Shown here: piece by piece, positions 4,672 to 6,742 of the stretch | Layout of the letters: every line of letters begins with the position of its first letter | How positions within the stretch are numbered: the first letter of the stretch is position 1 | DNA from: Selenomonadaceae bacterium | Lineage (GTDB): Bacteria > Bacillota > Negativicutes > Selenomonadales > Selenomonadaceae | DNA: 6,742 nt | Assembly: GCA_016280345.1 (NCBI GenBank) | Contig: JAEEGN010000118.1 | Coordinates: forward strand, 1 to 6,742 | Reading direction: 5' to 3' | Translations under genes and position numbers: made by a program | The notes under the pieces: model-generated | Seen by the model: the letters and a program-made list of their open reading frames with translations, nothing else | Databases searched by the model: none | Told to the model about the DNA's origin: nothing

Positions 4672-4704
4672 AGCCGGGAAAGAACGTGCGCTTTCGTGCA
4701 GAAT
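4648..4704. repeat. 24-bp direct repeat, operator-like
   Basis: Two 24-bp copies, 4648-4671 and 4681-4704, are identical at 21 of 24 positions and share GTGCGCTTTCGTG. Their starts are 33 bp apart, close to three helical turns. Copy 1 fills the promoter spacer and -10 box; copy 2 would cover about +3 to +26. This is a typical arrangement for a repressor binding two sites on one face of the DNA. Confidence 0.7.
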
Positions 4705-4728
4705 TTTATAACGACGGGGGCTCGTGGC

Positions 4729-4848
4729 ATGGAACGGAAATTGTACGATCGGCTGACAGCGTGGAAAAGAAGATCACTGATAAATGATTCTGATGGACTT
4801 CGAGTCGTTTTTGCCGGCGTTGGACATATAGGAGATATACCATTATGA
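4729..4848 (+). pseudogene. 39-codon ORF, probable remnant of a DUF4143-type ATPase gene, overlapping the dnaB start
   Basis: ATG 4729 is preceded by GGGGG at 8 bases and runs 39 codons to TGA 4846-4848, overlapping the dnaB ATG (4845-4847) as ATGA. Its first residues, MERKLYDRLTAWKRRS, resemble the start of AAA ATPases with a DUF4143 domain (typically RKIYD.LL.WK). The P-loop that should follow is missing. In the next frame, bases 4784-4831 encode MILMDFESFLPALDI then a stop, which resembles the DFEEFLWAL segment found further into the same proteins. That combination suggests a large internal deletion plus a frameshift. The rest of the ORF (VVFAGVGHIGDIPL) matches nothing I know. The alternative is a real short leader peptide whose translation is coupled to dnaB. 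The family match is from memory of short motifs, so confidence is moderate. Confidence 0.45.
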
Positions 4849-6182
4849 TCGACCGCATACCTCCCCAGAACATCGAAGCCGAAACGGCGGTTCTCGGCGC
4901 AATGCTCATCAAAAAGGAAGCCATCGCCACTGCCGCCGAAATCCTGACCCCGGATGATTTCTACCGGGAGAGCCACCGGCTTGTCTATGAGGCGATATTG
5001 GCGCTTTTCCAGAAAAACAGCGAGGCGGACCTCATTACCGTAACCGAGCAGCTCAAAACGTCCGGCAATCTGGAAAAGGCCGGCGGCATCGCCGCCGTCA
5101 CGGCGCTGGCCAACGCTGTCCCCACCGCCGCCAACGTATCATACCACGCCCGCATCGTGCGGGAAAAGGCCCAGCTCCGCCACCTCATCAACGCAGCCAC
5201 GGAGATTGCCGGCGCCGCCTACGAGGAATCCGACGCCGTGGACGTCATCTTGGACGAGGCCGAGAAGAAGCTCCTCTCGGTCACCTCGCAAACCAATTCC
5301 AAGGATTTCGTACCCATGCCGAAGATTCTGGTGGAGACCTTCAAGCAGCTCGAAGAACGCTCCAAGAACAAGAATGCCCTGACGGGCATTCCCTCCGGCT
5401 TCAGTGATCTGGACCGGCAGACCTCGGGCTTCCAGAAGTCGGACCTCATTCTGGTGGCGGCGCGGCCCTCCATGGGCAAGACGGCGCTGACGCTCAACAT
5501 CGCCACCTACGTGGCCGTTCACGAGAAGAAGCCGGTGGCCTTCTTTTCTCTCGAAATGTCGAAGGAGCAGCTTGTCATGCGTCTCCTGAGCGCCATCGGC
5601 GCCATCGACTCCCAGCGGCTCCGGTACGGCGACCTCACGGATGACGAATGGAGCCAGCTCATCAACGCCGCCGCCCTTCTTTCCGAGGCCCCCTTCTACA
5701 TCGACGAGACGCCCTCCATCAGCATCATGGAGCTGCGCTCCAAGGCGCGCCGCCTCAAGGCGGAGCATGGCCTTGCCCTCATCGTCGTCGACTATCTCCA
5801 GCTCATGCAGGGGCGCGGCTCCAAAAACGGCGACAACCGCCAGCAGGAAATCGCCGAGATCTCGCGCTCCCTGAAGGCGCTGGCCCGCGAGTTGGCCGTA
5901 CCGGTCATCGCCCTCTCCCAGCTCTCCCGCAGCGTCGAGTCCCGCACCATCAAGCGGCCTATGCTCTCCGACCTCCGGGAATCCGGCTCCCTGGAGCAGG
6001 ACGCCGACATCGTCATGTTCCTGTACCGTGAGGATTACTACGACGCCGAGACAGAGAACAAGAACATCACCGAGGTCATCATCGCCAAGCACCGCAACGG
6101 CCCAATCGGCACGGTACGGCTCTTCTTCCACAAGGAATTCACCAAGTTCACCACCCTGTCGCCGATGAAGCCGCCCGATTGA
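4845..6182 (+). CDS. dnaB: Replicative DNA helicase DnaB
   Basis: The hexameric 5'-3' helicase that unwinds the chromosomal fork, here 445 residues, the usual bacterial length, with no intein. The N-terminal domain (about 1-105) starts IPPQNIEAETAVLGAML, typical of DnaB, and carries the primase-binding fold. A linker of about 150-180 leads to the RecA-like domain: Walker A ARPSMGKT (206-213), FFSLEMS (233-239), Walker B LIVVDYLQLM with Asp316, the SQLSRSVE segment (358-365), DLRESGSLEQDADIV (376-390), and the C-terminal AKHRNGPIGTV carrying the arginine-finger region (R417); this stretch is commonly AKQRNGPTGTV. AGGAG stands about 11 bases before ATG 4845. The start overlaps the stop of the small upstream ORF. 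The gene ends TGA-TAA and runs into a strong terminator. It is not next to rplI here, its frequent neighbour in Bacillota. Confidence 0.98.
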   Translation: MIDRIPPQNIEAETAVLGAMLIKKEAIATAAEILTPDDFYRESHRLVYEAILALFQKNSEADLITVTEQLKTSGNLEKAGGIAAVTALANAVPTAANVSYHARIVREKAQLRHLINAATEIAGAAYEESDAVDVILDEAEKKLLSVTSQTNSKDFVPMPKILVETFKQLEERSKNKNALTGIPSGFSDLDRQTSGFQKSDLILVAARPSMGKTALTLNIATYVAVHEKKPVAFFSLEMSKEQLVMRLLSAIGAIDSQRLRYGDLTDDEWSQLINAAALLSEAPFYIDETPSISIMELRSKARRLKAEHGLALIVVDYLQLMQGRGSKNGDNRQQEIAEISRSLKALARELAVPVIALSQLSRSVESRTIKRPMLSDLRESGSLEQDADIVMFLYREDYYDAETENKNITEVIIAKHRNGPIGTVRLFFHKEFTKFTTLSPMKPPD

Positions 6183-6183
6183 T

Positions 6184-6226
6184 AAAAAAGAGCGTACCCC
6201 TCGCCATCCGGGGTACGCTCTTTTTT
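6184..6226. terminator. Bidirectional terminator between dnaB and cbiK
   Basis: A perfect 17-bp inverted repeat: six A followed by GAGCGTACCCC (6184-6200), a 9-base loop, and the complementary arm ending in six T (6210-6226). The A and T tracts make it work in both directions, which suits the convergent dnaB and cbiK genes. It starts one base after the dnaB stop codon. Confidence 0.95.
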
Positions 6227-6261
6227 CCTTTTCTTTTTTCAATTCTGTGCCCGGGGCCGTT

Positions 6262-6741
6262 TCATTCCGTCAGGGCGTCCCAGGCCTCCTCCGCCCGCTT
6301 CACGTAAAGGGCTCGAATGGCGGGCAGTTCTCCCAGACCGTGGAAGTACGGCACGACCTCGAAACCCGCCGCCTCAAGGACGCTCTTGTGCGATTCCGGC
6401 GCGTCCCCCGCCATATCATTCCGGACGTGGTTCCCCACCGCGACCATCAACGGCCAGAGATGAACCCGCCGGACGCCTGTTTCTTTCAGTTTCGGAATGA
6501 TTTGTTCGAGCCGCGGCCAACCTTTCAGCGTATAGACGAAGGCGTCACGAATGCCCGCCGCGCCGAGGCGTTCCTGAATGACCTCGTAGTATGAATTCGA
6601 GGGGTGCGGCGTGCCGTGGGCCATCAAGAGGACCGCCTCGTTCCCGCTCCGGGAGGGCAGTTCGCCTGCCAGCGCCGCCACGAACTCCGCCACGTCGTCC
6701 CGCTGGTCCTCCTGATTCATCCAGTACATCAGCGGCGTCCC
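6262..6741 (-). CDS. cbiK: Anaerobic cobalt chelatase CbiK, C-terminal part (5' end outside window)
   Basis: CbiK inserts cobalt into sirohydrochlorin (or its oxidised form) early in anaerobic cobalamin synthesis. The frame enters from the right edge and ends at TGA 6264-6262, giving 159 visible residues of an expected 260-300. The fragment covers the C-terminal chelatase lobe: GTPLMYW, then VLLMAHGTPHPSNSYY with the first metal-binding His (HGT), FVYTLKGWP, VHLWPLMVAVGNHVRNDMAGD with the second His in the usual GDH position, and the closing GLGELPAIRALYVKRAEEAW. The signature matches CbiK rather than CbiX. Methionines near the edge (6729) are internal, since homology continues upstream. A ferrochelatase or siroheme chelatase role cannot be excluded from this part alone. 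Confidence 0.9.
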   Translation of the reverse strand, partial: GTPLMYWMNQEDQRDDVAEFVAALAGELPSRSGNEAVLLMAHGTPHPSNSYYEVIQERLGAAGIRDAFVYTLKGWPRLEQIIPKLKETGVRRVHLWPLMVAVGNHVRNDMAGDAPESHKSVLEAAGFEVVPYFHGLGELPAIRALYVKRAEEAWDALTE

Positions 6742-6742
6742 C

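Noticed and set aside
4236..4976. 246-residue open frame on the minus strand
   Set aside because: It covers the feo promoter, the structured RNA and the antisense of the dnaB start, and shows no recognisable domain.
5139..6242. 367-residue open frame antisense to dnaB
   Set aside because: Shadow of the GC-rich third codon positions of dnaB; its composition is full of G, E, V and L with no family features.

Overview
The window looks like a GC-rich stretch of a bacterial chromosome, most likely an anaerobic member of the Bacillota and probably of the Negativicutes. The hints are an A-type RNase P RNA, tRNA genes that all encode CCA, a tRNA-Glu with A73, an FeoA/FeoB operon ending in a small Cys-rich membrane protein, and a CbiK-type cobalt chelatase. 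The taxonomic call is an inference from gene content, not from a search.

Layout. At 1-456 (+) lies the 3' part of a thiamine-phosphate synthase gene (thiE) with its own terminator. A stable-RNA block on the minus strand follows, read from right to left: rnpB (about 1424-1066) with its own promoter and terminator, then a consensus promoter (962-990) driving tRNA-Lys, tRNA-Glu, tRNA-Asp and tRNA-Phe, then a terminator (549-573). A stretch of roughly 320 bases (1458-1776) holds no convincing gene. Next comes the iron-uptake operon feoA-feoB-small Cys-rich protein on the minus strand (4249 down to 1892). It starts at a TTGACA/TATTAT promoter with a Fur-like dyad in the leader and ends at a terminator (1777-1820).

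The feo promoter is back to back with a plus-strand extended -10 promoter at 4379-4387. That promoter starts a region (about 4392-4632) that has no credible ORF but folds into two tandem, homologous and covarying stem-loops, a possible pseudoknot, a long hairpin and a final terminator-like hairpin. I could not match it to any RNA family I know, and it is the best candidate here for something undescribed. After it come a second plus-strand promoter with a 24-bp repeated operator-like element, a 39-codon ORF that looks like the remains of a DUF4143-type ATPase gene, and the replicative helicase gene dnaB (4845-6182). The small ORF overlaps the dnaB start as ATGA. A perfect 17-bp bidirectional terminator separates dnaB from the convergent, partial cbiK (6741-6262, minus).

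Functionally this is mostly housekeeping: tRNA processing (rnpB next to tRNA genes), ferrous iron uptake, replication, and cofactor synthesis (thiamine, cobalamin). The unusual part is the 4380-4845 interval between feoA and dnaB.
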